A stretch of 64,000 nucleotides of DNA, from the NCBI RefSeq assembly GCF_005502935.1, contig NZ_SCMP01000014.1, forward strand, positions 1 through 64,000, in the 5' to 3' direction. Positions 27,010 to 36,431 of this stretch are shown piece by piece; within the stretch, counting starts at the first letter, position 1, and every line of letters begins with the position of its first letter. The notes beneath the pieces were generated by a model. The model worked only from the letters and a program-made list of their open reading frames with translations, ran no database searches and had not been told where the DNA came from. The position numbers and the translations under genes are program-made. This DNA is from Pseudomonas sp. 2FG. GTDB lineage: Bacteria > Pseudomonadota > Gammaproteobacteria > Pseudomonadales > Pseudomonadaceae.

Positions 27010-27893
27010 CCTCTCGCCTGAACTGCTCTGAAACGCTACTTAGAGAGCAGAGAGTGCTACCTCAAGCCTGGAAAAGCATCCGTCTTCAAGGACATCTTCC
27101 AGGTCAAAAACGAAATACTGCCTTAATTAATTCACTCGCTCCCAGCCGCGCCAGCGATTTTCAGTACGCCGCCTCTTCTTAAGTAAGACCTCCCTCACCA
27201 GGCAAAAGCGCATTCACCCCGTATCGAAGATGCTGAGTCAGCACTTTTTGCATCACAGCTAAAATGCGGGCTTTGGAGAGCCGATAGGAATACCACCCCA
27301 CGAAAGTCGACCACACAATACAAATGATCAGTCCTGAATGTCGTACAACACGCCATAGATGCCCCCGTGGCGATAGCTCTCAGGATCAGATCGCGAACGA
27401 CTTGCTGCCATTCATAATCATCACCTACAGAGTAGTGGCCGTAGACTCGCCGATAGCTCGCTAAATATGCATTCACTAACGATACGAAGGCGTCGAGACT
27501 CTCAGCCTCAGCACCGAAAAACCTGTGCAAAGGCGCGTGACGTCAGGTGGGTGCGCTGTTGGACGCTGCACAAGGCTCTGTCGAGTTTATTTTTCGCCGA
27601 CTTCAAAAATGCAATGATCCAGATATAGGTCAGCGTCTACGAGATAGATTTCTTCGTTCTCTTCGCTATAATCCAGCGCGAGCAGCTACATATAGACACA
27701 AATACAATCAGCAACTACGGTTACACTTAGATGGCTGCTTGTATTGCGCAACGAAGGTTATGGATGCACTGCCCTTCGCCTGCTCAAATAACGATAAACA
27801 GGGCACGACAACAGCCCTGCTCTTGGTAGCTAAAGCAGTTAAGCCTCATGCCTCCCACGCTGCCAGTACACTTTAAGACCAACGGAAAACCAC
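27010..27893. other. Region after tRNA-Gly without a secure gene
   Basis: Base composition is more AT-rich than the host genes. Two open frames (27195-27530 minus, TTG start, 111 codons; 27547-27876 plus, GTG start, 109 codons) lack convincing ribosome sites and resemble nothing I recognise. Possibly the debris of an element once integrated at the tRNA 3' end. I saw no repeat of the tRNA 3' end within the window. Confidence 0.4.
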
Positions 27894-28106
27894 GTGACGA
27901 AAGACGAACTGCGCGCCGAACTCGAGCGCCAGGCGCAGCGTTACAAGGAAGTTTACGGCGGGGAAGTCATTACCTACGCCGCCCAGCCGGACCCTGAGCG
28001 CAAGCCCTGGCGCAAAAAAGCCAGCCTTCTCGACCAAGCCTTTGAGAAAGAGCTGCAGAAAATCGAAAAAGACCAACAAGCCAGAATCGACGAGTCAAAC
28101 GACTAA
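27894..28106 (+). CDS. Small conserved Pseudomonas protein
   Basis: 70 residues, GTG start, charged and helical ([25 protein letters not shown], then a basic PERKPWRKK segment and an acidic coiled-coil-like end). I recall close relatives widespread in Pseudomonas but no known function. No signal peptide or membrane segment. Confidence 0.65.
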   Translation: MTKDELRAELERQAQRYKEVYGGEVITYAAQPDPERKPWRKKASLLDQAFEKELQKIEKDQQARIDESND

Positions 28107-28261
28107 CGGTTAGGGCTCTTCGGAAAACCTGCACCCGCGAAGGTGGCAACCCAGCTGCCACGGCGCACCGGCGTACCCGTCTTCGCGGGTATGCCGACTA
28201 GGTCAGAGCGGCCTGCTGTTCGACCAGAATCTTTCTCGACAAAGATCCTGGCCGAACGGTC

Positions 28262-29743
28262 TTAACGACGCTTGCCGCCCAACAGTGAGCCCATCAAGCC
28301 ACGCACCAGCTGTCGACCCAGTTGGTTTGCGGCCTGGCGCACGACCGTCTTCATCATTTGCCCGGCCAGACTGCCAAGCAGATCGCCGGCCATGCCACCC
28401 AGCCCCCCTTCCGACGCGCTGCCTTGGCCTTGAGTGGTCGGCTCAGCAGCAGATGCCGCGCGCGCCATCAGCAGCTCGTAAGCGGACTCGCGATCAATCG
28501 GCTTATCGTAGCGCCCGGCTTGTGGCGACTGCCTGATCAAGGCAGCGCGCTCGGCCTCACTAAGCGGGCCGATGCGTGACTGCGGCGGTGCGATGGCCAC
28601 CCGCTGCACCATCGCCGGCGTGCCTTTCTCTTCCATGGTGCTGACCAGCGCTTCGCCAATGCCTAACTCGGTGAGTACCGTCAGCGTGTCGAATGCCGGA
28701 TTGGCCCGAAAGCCATCGGCCACCGCACGCAAGGACTTCTGCTCTTTGGCCGTGAAGGCGCGCAAACCATGCTGAATACGCAAACCGAGTTGCGCCAGCA
28801 CATCGTCTGGCAAATCACTCGGCGATTGAGTCACGAAATAGACACCGACGCCTTTCGAGCGGATCAGCCGGACCACCTGCTCCAAGCGCTCCTGCAACGC
28901 CTTCGGCGTGTCAGCAAAGAGCAGGTGCGCTTCATCGAAGAACAGCGCCAACACCGGCTTATCCGCATCACCGCGCTCCGGCAGTTGCTCGAACAGTTCG
29001 GCCAGCAGCCACAACAAGAAGGTCGCGTAAACCTTCGGGGCCTCATGCACTAACCGGCTGGCATCCAGCAAATGAATACGCCCTCGGCCATCGGCATCGG
29101 GCTGGAGAATATCTTCCAACTGCAAGGCCGGCTCACCGAACAAGGCTTCGGCGCCCTGCTGCTCGAGGGTCGCCAGGCGGCGCAACAGCGCCTGACTCGA
29201 GCCGCCGGTGAACAGCGCAGCATCCTCACCGAGCAACTCGGGGTGATCTTTCAGGTGGTTGAGCAGGGCCTTCAGGTCCTTCAGATCGAACAGCAACAAA
29301 CCTTCGCGGTCCGCCACCAAGAACGTGGCATACAGTGCCGCCTGCTGACTGTCGGTGAGCTCCAGCAGATTGCTCAGCAGCAGCGGACCCATCTCGCTCA
29401 ACGTGGTGCGCAGCGGATGGCCACTGCGCCCGTGGATATCCCAGAGAGTCAGCGGATAAGCCTGCGGGCGGTGATTGAGCCAAGGCATCCCGGCGATACG
29501 CTCGGCCACCTTGCCCTGCGGATTGCTGACGGCGCCGAGACCACAGAGATCGCCTTTGATGTCCGCGGCGAACACCGCCACCCCGGCATCACTGAAGGTC
29601 TCAGCCAGGCGCTGCAAGGTCACCGTTTTACCGGTGCCGGTGGCACCCGCGACCAGGCCATGGCGGTTGGCCAGACGCAGCGCCTGGGCGACAGGCCGAC
29701 CGGAAGGGTCAGCTCCGAGAACGAATTGGTTAGCTACGGGCAT
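28262..29743 (-). CDS. HerA/FtsK-like ATPase of the DUF853 (YjgR) family
   Basis: 493 residues. Walker A GATGTGKT (about 33-40) and Walker B LALFFDEAHLLF, then a C-terminal hydrophobic/glycine-rich tail with AANQLGRQLVRGLMGSLLGG. This is the YjgR-type family of HerA-like P-loop ATPases. Its cellular role is not established. It is a single gene on the minus strand between the 27894 gene and the IS481 remnant. Confidence 0.88.
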   Translation of the reverse strand: MPVANQFVLGADPSGRPVAQALRLANRHGLVAGATGTGKTVTLQRLAETFSDAGVAVFAADIKGDLCGLGAVSNPQGKVAERIAGMPWLNHRPQAYPLTLWDIHGRSGHPLRTTLSEMGPLLLSNLLELTDSQQAALYATFLVADREGLLLFDLKDLKALLNHLKDHPELLGEDAALFTGGSSQALLRRLATLEQQGAEALFGEPALQLEDILQPDADGRGRIHLLDASRLVHEAPKVYATFLLWLLAELFEQLPERGDADKPVLALFFDEAHLLFADTPKALQERLEQVVRLIRSKGVGVYFVTQSPSDLPDDVLAQLGLRIQHGLRAFTAKEQKSLRAVADGFRANPAFDTLTVLTELGIGEALVSTMEEKGTPAMVQRVAIAPPQSRIGPLSEAERAALIRQSPQAGRYDKPIDRESAYELLMARAASAAEPTTQGQGSASEGGLGGMAGDLLGSLAGQMMKTVVRQAANQLGRQLVRGLMGSLLGGKRR

Positions 29744-29961
29744 CTTGCCCTCCCTGAGTTAAAGCTTTATGGGTCGTTGCCGACACAGGAGACCCCGCTG
29801 CGGCAAGCAGCGGATTAAGACTGGAGCCTGACCTTCCTGGGCGCAAGAAAGCCATGACAAAAAGCTTGAAATTCAGCCACAAGATTCCCCTCGCCTTCTG
29901 CTCGCCGCCTCCCGGTGACGCTGGGGTTGCCGAGACTCCAGTCCAAATAGCAGGTAACCGG

Positions 29962-30111
29962 ATGAACAGCCACAGGCATGCACGATTGACCGCGCGAGAT
30001 CGAAGGGCTCCGAGCGAGCGCATAGCCCAGGTCGGGATACACGCCGCCGCTCGGAACTTCGCCATTTCCACCCGCACCGCCTACAAATGTTTGGCCCGCT
30101 TGCGCATCTAA
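29962..30111 (+). pseudogene. IS481-family transposase N-terminal stub
   Basis: From an ATG at 29962 the 49 codons MNSHRHARLT...AARNFAISTRTAYKCLARLRI resemble the helix-turn-helix start of IS481-type transposases (MNSHKHARLT..., VSTRTAYKWLARF). The frame stops at once and no DDE catalytic domain follows, so this is a truncated relic. Confidence 0.55.
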
Positions 30112-30120
30112 CGCCCACAC

Positions 30121-30161
30121 AAAAAAGGCGCCCGGCTCTGGACGAGTCGGGCGCCTTTTTT
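30121..30161. terminator. Bidirectional rho-independent terminator
   Basis: AAAAAAGGCGCCCG (30121-30134) pairs with CGGGCGCCTTTTTT (30148-30161), giving a strong stem with A/T tails on both sides. It would end the minus-strand transcript of the 65-residue gene and any plus-strand read-through. Confidence 0.85.
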
Positions 30162-30193
30162 ATGCCTGCATTAAGGCTTAGAGCCGCAGACGG

Positions 30194-30391
30194 CTATTTC
30201 TGCCTCGGCTTGCTTACCGCTTGCTCAGGCACAGTTGCCGGCGGCTGCATCAACTCAACCCAAAGCTCGGCAGCGTCGGGAAACTCGGTGCCATGCTCAT
30301 CATTCAACGCCTCGGGGTCGTAACGCCTGACACAGCCCTCCCCCAGCGTCGGTGGTGGGCTTGAGGTGGCGCGTTCGAGTGGACCGGTCAT
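30194..30391 (-). CDS. Small hypothetical protein
   Basis: 65 residues (MTGPLERATSS...LGEGCVRRYDPEALNDEHGTEFPDAAELWVELMQPP...). The central GEGCVRRYDP...HGTEFP segment looks like a conserved short Pseudomonas family. No recognised function. It lies downstream of purU on the same strand, with the strong terminator following. Confidence 0.55.
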   Translation of the reverse strand: MTGPLERATSSPPPTLGEGCVRRYDPEALNDEHGTEFPDAAELWVELMQPPATVPEQAVSKPRQK

Positions 30392-30484
30392 GCTTTAGCT
30401 TCCTCGGCCGACAGCCTGCAGGGTCGTTACCTGGTGCGATTCAGTCGGCGGTGGATCGCGGTCAAGCTATCTATCGCCGGCCAT

Positions 30485-31336
30485 TCAGTCGAACACCACG
30501 GTCTTGTTGTCATGCACCAGCACGCGGTCTTCCAGGTGATAACGCAGGCCACGGGCCAGCACCATCTTCTCGACATCCTTACCCAGCCGAACCATTTCCT
30601 CGATGCTGTCGCGGTGGCTCACACGCACCACGTCCTGCTCGATGATCGGGCCGGCATCGAGTTCCTCGGTGACGTAGTGAGAAGTCGCCCCGATCAACTT
30701 CACCCCGCGCAGCGAGGCTTGGTGGTAAGGCTTGGCGCCAATGAACGACGGCAAGAAACTGTGATGAATATTGATTACCCGGTGGGCGAACTCGCGGCAT
30801 AACGCTGGCGGAAGAATCTGCATATAGCGGGCCAGCACTACGGCATCGGCTTGCAGCTCCTGCACCAGGCGCGACACTTCGGCGAACGCCGGCTCTTTGT
30901 TCTGAGGGTCGACCGGCACATGGTGATAAGGAATGCCGTGCCACTCGACCATACTGCGCAAATCGTTATGGTTGGAGATCACGCAGGGAATTTCACATTC
31001 CAACTCATCGCTATGCCAGCGGTGCAGCAAATCGGCCAGGCAATGCGACTCACGGCTAGCCATCAACACGACGCGCTTCTTTTGTGCCGAGTCAGTGATC
31101 CGCCATTCCATAGAGAACTCGCGGGCAATTGGCGCAAAGGCCTGCCGAAACCCCTCGAGATCAAAGGGCAGGGAGTCCGCACGGATCTCGTGACGCATAA
31201 AGAACCAGCCACTTTGATTGTCCGAATGGTGGCTCGCTTCAGTGATCCAGCCGTTGTAGGTGGCCAGAAAGTTACTGACCTTGGCGACGATACCGACGCC
31301 GTCCGGGCAGGCGATTACCAGCCGAAAAGTGCGCAT
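30485..31336 (-). CDS. purU: Formyltetrahydrofolate deformylase
   Basis: 283 residues: N-terminal ACT domain (about 5-85, RLVIACPDGVGIVAKVSNFL) and C-terminal formyl-transferase-like hydrolase domain with the INIHHSFLPSFIGAKPYHQA motif (about 222-241). It hydrolyses 10-formyl-tetrahydrofolate to formate and tetrahydrofolate, balancing one-carbon pools. Full length for the family. Confidence 0.95.
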   Translation of the reverse strand: MRTFRLVIACPDGVGIVAKVSNFLATYNGWITEASHHSDNQSGWFFMRHEIRADSLPFDLEGFRQAFAPIAREFSMEWRITDSAQKKRVVLMASRESHCLADLLHRWHSDELECEIPCVISNHNDLRSMVEWHGIPYHHVPVDPQNKEPAFAEVSRLVQELQADAVVLARYMQILPPALCREFAHRVINIHHSFLPSFIGAKPYHQASLRGVKLIGATSHYVTEELDAGPIIEQDVVRVSHRDSIEEMVRLGKDVEKMVLARGLRYHLEDRVLVHDNKTVVFD

Positions 31337-31740
31337 GCGGGAAACTCCAGAAACTTCACAAAGGCGGCCATTCTAGCCACAGCCCAGGAAAACTTCAGTA
31401 ACCCGCGCAGCTCGGGCAAAGGCGGACAAGGCTGCAGACAGCGCAATCAATCCATTCAAGGTCTGCCCGAAAGCTCGCCCGATAAACACCAAACGCCCGC
31501 GACCGAGCAATTTTCCATGCCCGCGATAAGGTTTTGTTCAGCCTATACGTCCACTTGATGAAGGCCGTGTTTAATTCAGAAAATGGCTCTAAGCCAATTT
31601 TTCTGACTGAATACAGCTAGCGGCTAGAACAGCGCCGGAATATTTTGTGCAAACCTTTTCAAACATGTTTACTTGCAGAAAGTGCCTGACTATTATTAAT
31701 AATACTTAGCCACCGCCCCTCTCGACTCAAGGTAAAGCAC
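31337..31740. other. Intergenic region between purU and mvaT
   Basis: About 400 bases, AT-rich towards mvaT, without a gene. It holds the divergent promoters of purU and mvaT; AT-richness close to mvaT fits autoregulation by this AT-binding protein. Confidence 0.4.
31673..31702 (+). promoter_or_regulatory. Possible mvaT promoter
   Basis: TTGCAG (31673-31678) and TAATAA (31697-31702) are 18 bases apart in an AT-rich stretch about 40 bases before mvaT. A plausible sigma-70 type promoter by eye only. Confidence 0.35.
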
Positions 31741-32115
31741 ATGTCACTGATCAATGAGTACCGCGCTACAGAAGAAGCCATCAAGGAACTCCAAGAGCGC
31801 CTAAAAAACCTGTCGCAAGACGACAAGCTGAAAAAAGAACTCGAATTCGAAGGCAAACTCCGCACGCTGATGGGTGAATACCAGAAGTCCCTGCGTGACA
31901 TCATTGCCATGCTCGACCCGGACGCTAAAGCGAGCAAAGCACCGCGCGCGACCAAAGTTACCGGCAGCAAGCGCGCGCGCAAGATCAAGCAGTACAAGAA
32001 CCCGAACACTGGCGAAGTGATCGAAACCAAAGGTGGCAACCACAAGACGCTGAAAGAGTGGAAAGCCAAGTGGGGCGCCGCCGAAGTAGAAGGCTGGGCC
32101 ACTCTGCTCGGCTAA
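31741..32115 (+). CDS. mvaT: MvaT, H-NS-family xenogeneic silencer
   Basis: 124 residues, nearly identical to remembered Pseudomonas MvaT: N-terminal coiled-coil oligomerisation region (about 1-60, MSLINEYRATEEAIKELQER), a linker, and a C-terminal DNA-binding domain with the AT-pincer region (about 80-124, KQYKNPNTGEVIETKGGNHKTLKEW). MvaT binds AT-rich DNA and silences foreign genes. It is therefore relevant to the AT-richer parts of the island in this same window. Confidence 0.96.
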   Translation: MSLINEYRATEEAIKELQERLKNLSQDDKLKKELEFEGKLRTLMGEYQKSLRDIIAMLDPDAKASKAPRATKVTGSKRARKIKQYKNPNTGEVIETKGGNHKTLKEWKAKWGAAEVEGWATLLG

Positions 32116-32146
32116 GCACCGCGCTGCGCGCCTGACTCCTGCGCAC

Positions 32147-32181
32147 AATAAAAAACGCCAGCAGCGCTGGCGTTTTTTATT
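32147..32181. terminator. Bidirectional terminator between mvaT and sbcB
   Basis: Perfect 16-base arms (AATAAAAAACGCCAGC and complement) with loop AGC. A and T tails serve both convergent genes. Confidence 0.9.
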
Positions 32182-32229
32182 GTCTGGCGATTACTTATCC
32201 AGCACTGACGAGCAGCACAAAAGCGCCAG

Positions 32230-33660
32230 TTATAAGCCATAGCGCTGCCGCAATTGCAGCACATACTCACGCCACTCGCCCAACACCAATTGCTGTGTAG
32301 CCGATGAGTTATCCAGTGCTTGCGTTAGCGCCACCTCGAAACTCATCAAGGTATTAGGTGCACCCCATTCCGGCGCACTCAAACGCCGCTGACAGAATTC
32401 TCGCCAGCGTTTTTGCTCAGGCTCCGACAAAGTTTCTGGAAAGTTGCGCGCCCGGTAGCGAAACAACAACTCCGGCAGACGCCCATCATCGAATGGCCAG
32501 TCGTCTCGGGCTAACCGTTGCGGCTCGGCGCAGCGCACTTGCTCGCACAGACGGCGGTCGCGATCACCCAGAAAACCGTCATATAACTGCTGCTCGGGAT
32601 CCTGGCTCGGCGCAAACTCATCCGCGTTATAGAGTGCTACCAACTTATCCTGCCAAACTGCCTGTGCCTCACGCAGCACTGCAGCGCGGGCCTCACACTC
32701 CCCCATATCCACCTGTAAACGCTGCCGATCAGCTTCGCGCAGCACACTCAACGGCGCCAGAACCGGGCAGCGATTGACGTGCAGCAACTTCAGCGGCACC
32801 GGCAACTCACCTTCCGCCAACTGCTCGCGCCGGGTGTACAGCAGCCGCCGCAGGCTGTCGGCATCCTGTTCCAGCAACGGCGCCGGATCAGCCTGTAGAT
32901 CGCAGACAATCAGGGCATTGCGATTGCGCGGATGCCAGGCCAGCGGCAGCACCACCGCCAGGTAATGCCGGGCAGCGGCAAAGCGTCCGGAAATATGCAC
33001 CAGCGGTTGCAGCAGGCGGATCTGCTCGAGCACACGCTGTTTGCTGCGCAGTCGATAGAGGTAAGCATAGAGTTTCGGTTGCTGGGCGCGGATCAGGCGC
33101 GCCAGCCCGATGGTGGCGCGCACATCGGACAACGCATCGTGGGCCTGACCGTGGTCAATCCCGTTCGCGGCGGTCAAACGCTCCAGTTTGAGCGTGACCC
33201 GGCCATCCTCTTGCGGCCACTCGATACCCTCCGGCCGCAACGCATAGGCGGTACGCACCACGTCGAGCAGGTCCCAACGGCTATTGCCGCCCTGCCACTC
33301 ACGCGCGTACGGCTCGAAGAAGTTGCGATAGAGGCTGTAGCGCGTCACTTCATCATCGAAGCGCAGGCTGTTATAGCCCGCCCCGCAGGTTCCCGGAGCA
33401 GACAGTTCGGCATGCACCCGCGTCATGAACTCGGCCTCGCCCAAGCCCTGCTCGGCGAGCCGACTGGGGGTGATCCCAGTGATCAGGCAAGCCGCCGGGT
33501 GCGGCAGGATGTCGTCGCTCGGCCGGCAATAGAGGTTGAGCGGCTCGCCGATTTCGTTCAGCGACTCATCCGTGCGAATTCCGGCAACCTGCAACGGGCG
33601 ATCACTGCGCGGGTCGATACCCGTAGTTTCATAGTCGTACCAGAAGATGCTCGAGGTCAC
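32230..33660 (-). CDS. sbcB: Exodeoxyribonuclease I
   Basis: 476 residues. The N-terminal DEDDh exonuclease has motif I in FWYDYETTGIDP and a HDALSDVRATIGLARL motif. It is followed by the SH3-like and helical domains of ExoI. It degrades single-stranded DNA 3' to 5' and acts in recombination and mismatch repair. Usual length for the family. Convergent with mvaT. Confidence 0.95.
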   Translation of the reverse strand: MTSSIFWYDYETTGIDPRSDRPLQVAGIRTDESLNEIGEPLNLYCRPSDDILPHPAACLITGITPSRLAEQGLGEAEFMTRVHAELSAPGTCGAGYNSLRFDDEVTRYSLYRNFFEPYAREWQGGNSRWDLLDVVRTAYALRPEGIEWPQEDGRVTLKLERLTAANGIDHGQAHDALSDVRATIGLARLIRAQQPKLYAYLYRLRSKQRVLEQIRLLQPLVHISGRFAAARHYLAVVLPLAWHPRNRNALIVCDLQADPAPLLEQDADSLRRLLYTRREQLAEGELPVPLKLLHVNRCPVLAPLSVLREADRQRLQVDMGECEARAAVLREAQAVWQDKLVALYNADEFAPSQDPEQQLYDGFLGDRDRRLCEQVRCAEPQRLARDDWPFDDGRLPELLFRYRARNFPETLSEPEQKRWREFCQRRLSAPEWGAPNTLMSFEVALTQALDNSSATQQLVLGEWREYVLQLRQRYGL

Positions 33661-33859
33661 AGTCGATTCCTAAAACGAAGGGCTGCGGCAGTCTAGCATC
33701 CGCCGTCGAGCTGGCTGCCGGGCAGGCTTTCAGCAGCGCAAAGTTTGATACCCCGCACAGCGGCAGACAGCCTTTAGTCACGCGCCTTGCCGCTAACTCG
33801 CCAGTACCGCTAGCATGGTCAAGACTGGAAGTTCACCCCCATCACAAGGACGGATCACC

Positions 33860-34627
33860 ATGAGCGACTCCCTCGCCCCAAATCCCTATGCAGTTCCCAC
33901 CAGCAACCTGCAAGAGCCAACCGTAAGCAGCCAGGTGCCGACCATCGCCGAAGCCCTAAGCCGTGGTTACGACTTCAACATCGGCGACCTGATCAGCGAA
34001 GCCTGGCAGCGCACCAAAGGCACCAAGGGCATCATCCTCGGCGGCTTTATCATCTATTACGTGGCCATCTTGGCGATCACCACAGTCCTCGGGCTGGTCT
34101 TCGGCTTCGTCGGCCTCGGCGCTGAAGAAGGCGGCGTCGCCGCCCTAGTGGTCGGTCAACTGCTGATTGGCATCATCGGCTCGGCCCTCACCTACCCCTT
34201 CCTGGCCGGTATCATGATGACCGGCATTCGCCGGGCCGCCGATCAGCCGGTGACCTTCAACGAGATGTTCAGCCACTTCGGTCTAACGCTGCCCCTGATC
34301 GTCACCGCCCTCATCATGATGGTGCTGGTGTATGTCGGCATGCTGCTTCTGGTCATTCCAGGCCTTTACCTAAGCGTGGCCTATATGCTCGCCATTCCGC
34401 TAGTGGTGGAGCGCGGCCTGTCGCCCTGGCAGGCGCTGGAAGCCTCGCGCAAAGCCATCAGCCAGCACTGGTTCAAGGTTTTCGGCCTGTTCCTGCTGCT
34501 CGGCCTGATCACCGTGCTGAGCATGATCCCGCTAGGTATCGGCCTGATCTGGAGCCTCCCGCTGTTCGTGATCAGCATGGGCGTGCTCTACCGCAGCATC
34601 TTCGGCGTGCTGCCAGCCGCCAAATAA
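33860..34627 (+). CDS. Integral membrane protein (BPSS1780-like)
   Basis: 255 residues from the ATG at 33860 (AAGGA about ten bases upstream). A soluble, Pro/Ser-rich N-terminal 55 residues is followed by about five or six membrane segments (for example GIILGGFIIYYVAILAITTVLGL and LIVTALIMMVLVYVGMLLLVIPGLYL). It resembles Pseudomonas proteins annotated as BPSS1780-type or DUF975-like membrane proteins. Function unknown. Confidence 0.7.
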   Translation: MSDSLAPNPYAVPTSNLQEPTVSSQVPTIAEALSRGYDFNIGDLISEAWQRTKGTKGIILGGFIIYYVAILAITTVLGLVFGFVGLGAEEGGVAALVVGQLLIGIIGSALTYPFLAGIMMTGIRRAADQPVTFNEMFSHFGLTLPLIVTALIMMVLVYVGMLLLVIPGLYLSVAYMLAIPLVVERGLSPWQALEASRKAISQHWFKVFGLFLLLGLITVLSMIPLGIGLIWSLPLFVISMGVLYRSIFGVLPAAK

Positions 34628-34722
34628 GCCACGCATAGGCTCCGGGCCGTTAATACGGCCCGGTTGGTTGCTTCCCCGCCTGCTGCTCGCTAGCATCGGG
34701 TTTTCCTCGACGCAGTTCGCCG

Positions 34723-35454
34723 ATGCCTCTCACGCCCGCCGCCAACTTCCACCCTGGCACGCCTACCGGCGTAACGCTGGACACCCGTTTTCAGGTGGAA
34801 ACCCCGGAAGGTATCGACCTCATCCTGCGTCCCGCCGGCCTGGTGCCGCGTGCTCTGGCCTTCGCCATTGACCTGGCGATCCGCGGCCTGGTGCTGTTGC
34901 TGATGTTCGTCACCCTCGCCGTGCTGGGCCAACTCGGCATGGGGCTCGGAACCATCCTGCTGTTTGTCGTCACCTGGTGGTACATGGTGCTGTTCGAGGT
35001 GCTCAACCAGGGGCGCTCACCGGGCAAACAGTTGCTGGGCCTACGCGTCGTTCACGATGACGGCACACCGGTCGGCTGGGCCGCTTCGCTGACCCGCAAT
35101 CTGCTGCGCTTCGTCGATATCCTGCCGTTCGGCTACACCCTGGGCCTACTCAGCTGCCTCAATCACCCGGCCTTCAAGCGCCTGGGCGACTTGGCCGCCG
35201 GGACCCTGGTGATCTATCGCGATATGCCGCTCAAGCGCCCGCCACTCCTGACCGTCGAGCCCTTGCGCCCGCCCTTCCCGCTGAGCCTCAACGAACAGCG
35301 TGCGCTGCTGGGCTTTGCCGAGCGCCAGGCGGAACTCTCCAGCGCCCGCCGTGCCGAGTTGGCGGCGATTCTCGCCGAGCCCCTGGCCGTACCGGCGGAG
35401 CAGGCTGAAACGCAGATCAACCGCATCGCCCAGGGTTTGGTGGGGCCGGCATGA
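34723..35454 (+). CDS. RDD-family membrane protein
   Basis: 243 residues. RDD domain with three membrane helices (about 45-165: RPAGLVPRALAFAIDLAIRGLVLL, then a QGRSPGKQLLGLRVV loop and NLLRFVDILPFGY), plus a cytoplasmic helical tail. First gene of an operon RDD, SpoIIM-like, DUF4129, DUF4350, MoxR, whose members overlap by a few bases. This gene set occurs in many gammaproteobacteria and its function is not established. Confidence 0.85.
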   Translation: MPLTPAANFHPGTPTGVTLDTRFQVETPEGIDLILRPAGLVPRALAFAIDLAIRGLVLLLMFVTLAVLGQLGMGLGTILLFVVTWWYMVLFEVLNQGRSPGKQLLGLRVVHDDGTPVGWAASLTRNLLRFVDILPFGYTLGLLSCLNHPAFKRLGDLAAGTLVIYRDMPLKRPPLLTVEPLRPPFPLSLNEQRALLGFAERQAELSSARRAELAAILAEPLAVPAEQAETQINRIAQGLVGPA

Positions 35455-36431
35455 AACAGAGCCTGTTCGAAAGCCGTCATCAGGCCGATTGGCAACGCTT
35501 CGGCCAGTTGCTCGATGCGCTGGAGCGCGGCAAGGCCGAGAGCAAGGCCTGCCAGGCGTTCGCCGCCGACTACCGACACCTTTGCCAACAGTTGGCTCTG
35601 GCCCAGGAGCGGGGCTACAGCAGCCACCTGATCGATCAATTGCAACTGCTGGCCATGCGCGGCCATCAGCAGTTTTACCGGCATCGCAGCCACCTCGGGG
35701 CGCAGTTGATTGGCTTCGTTCTCGGCGGTTTTCCCCGTCTAGTGCGTGCCGAATGGCGTAGCGTGCTGGTCGCCAGCCTGTTGTTCTTCGGCAGCCTGAT
35801 CGGCATGGGATTGCTGGTTTATCTGTTCCCCGAGCTGGTTTACAGCGTGATCGCCCCCGATCAGGTGGCCTCGATGGAAGCCATGTACGACCCCGACTCC
35901 ACCCGCATTGGCCGCTTCGGCGAGCGCGACTCCGGCGACGACTGGATGATGTTCGGCTTCTACATCCTGAACAACATCGGCATCGCCTTTCAGACCTTCG
36001 CCAGCGGCCTGCTGTTTGGCCTCGGCAGCCTGTTCTTCCTGCTGTTCAACGGCCTGATGATCGGTGCCGTGGCCGGTCACCTGACCGAGATCGGCTACAA
36101 CCAGACCTTCTGGTCCTTCGTCATCGGCCATGGCGCCTTCGAGCTGACCGGCATCGCCCTGTCCGGTGCCGCCGGCCTCAAACTCGGCTGGGCGTTGCTG
36201 GCGCCGGGCCGGTTGACCCGTACCGAGGCTTTACGAGTGGCCGCCGGGCGCAGCGTTCAGCTGGTCGCCGGGGTGATACTGTTCCTGCTGATCGCCGCCT
36301 TTATCGAAGCGTACTGGTCATCCATGACCTACACCACGCCGCAGATCAAATACCTGGTCGGTGCCGGCCTGTGGCTGCTGGTACTGGTCTATTTTGTCGG
36401 CGTTGGACGGACTGCCCATGCGCCTGACTGA
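35451..36431 (+). CDS. SpoIIM-like membrane protein
   Basis: 326 residues. An N-terminal helical cytoplasmic domain (about 1-95) is followed by about five transmembrane segments of the stage II sporulation protein M family (for example VASLLFFGSLIGMGLLVYLF and LFFLLFNGLMIGAVAGHLTEIG). The name is historical and no sporulation role is implied. Its start overlaps the RDD stop by four bases (ATGA). Confidence 0.85.
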   Translation: MKQSLFESRHQADWQRFGQLLDALERGKAESKACQAFAADYRHLCQQLALAQERGYSSHLIDQLQLLAMRGHQQFYRHRSHLGAQLIGFVLGGFPRLVRAEWRSVLVASLLFFGSLIGMGLLVYLFPELVYSVIAPDQVASMEAMYDPDSTRIGRFGERDSGDDWMMFGFYILNNIGIAFQTFASGLLFGLGSLFFLLFNGLMIGAVAGHLTEIGYNQTFWSFVIGHGAFELTGIALSGAAGLKLGWALLAPGRLTRTEALRVAAGRSVQLVAGVILFLLIAAFIEAYWSSMTYTTPQIKYLVGAGLWLLVLVYFVGVGRTAHAPD

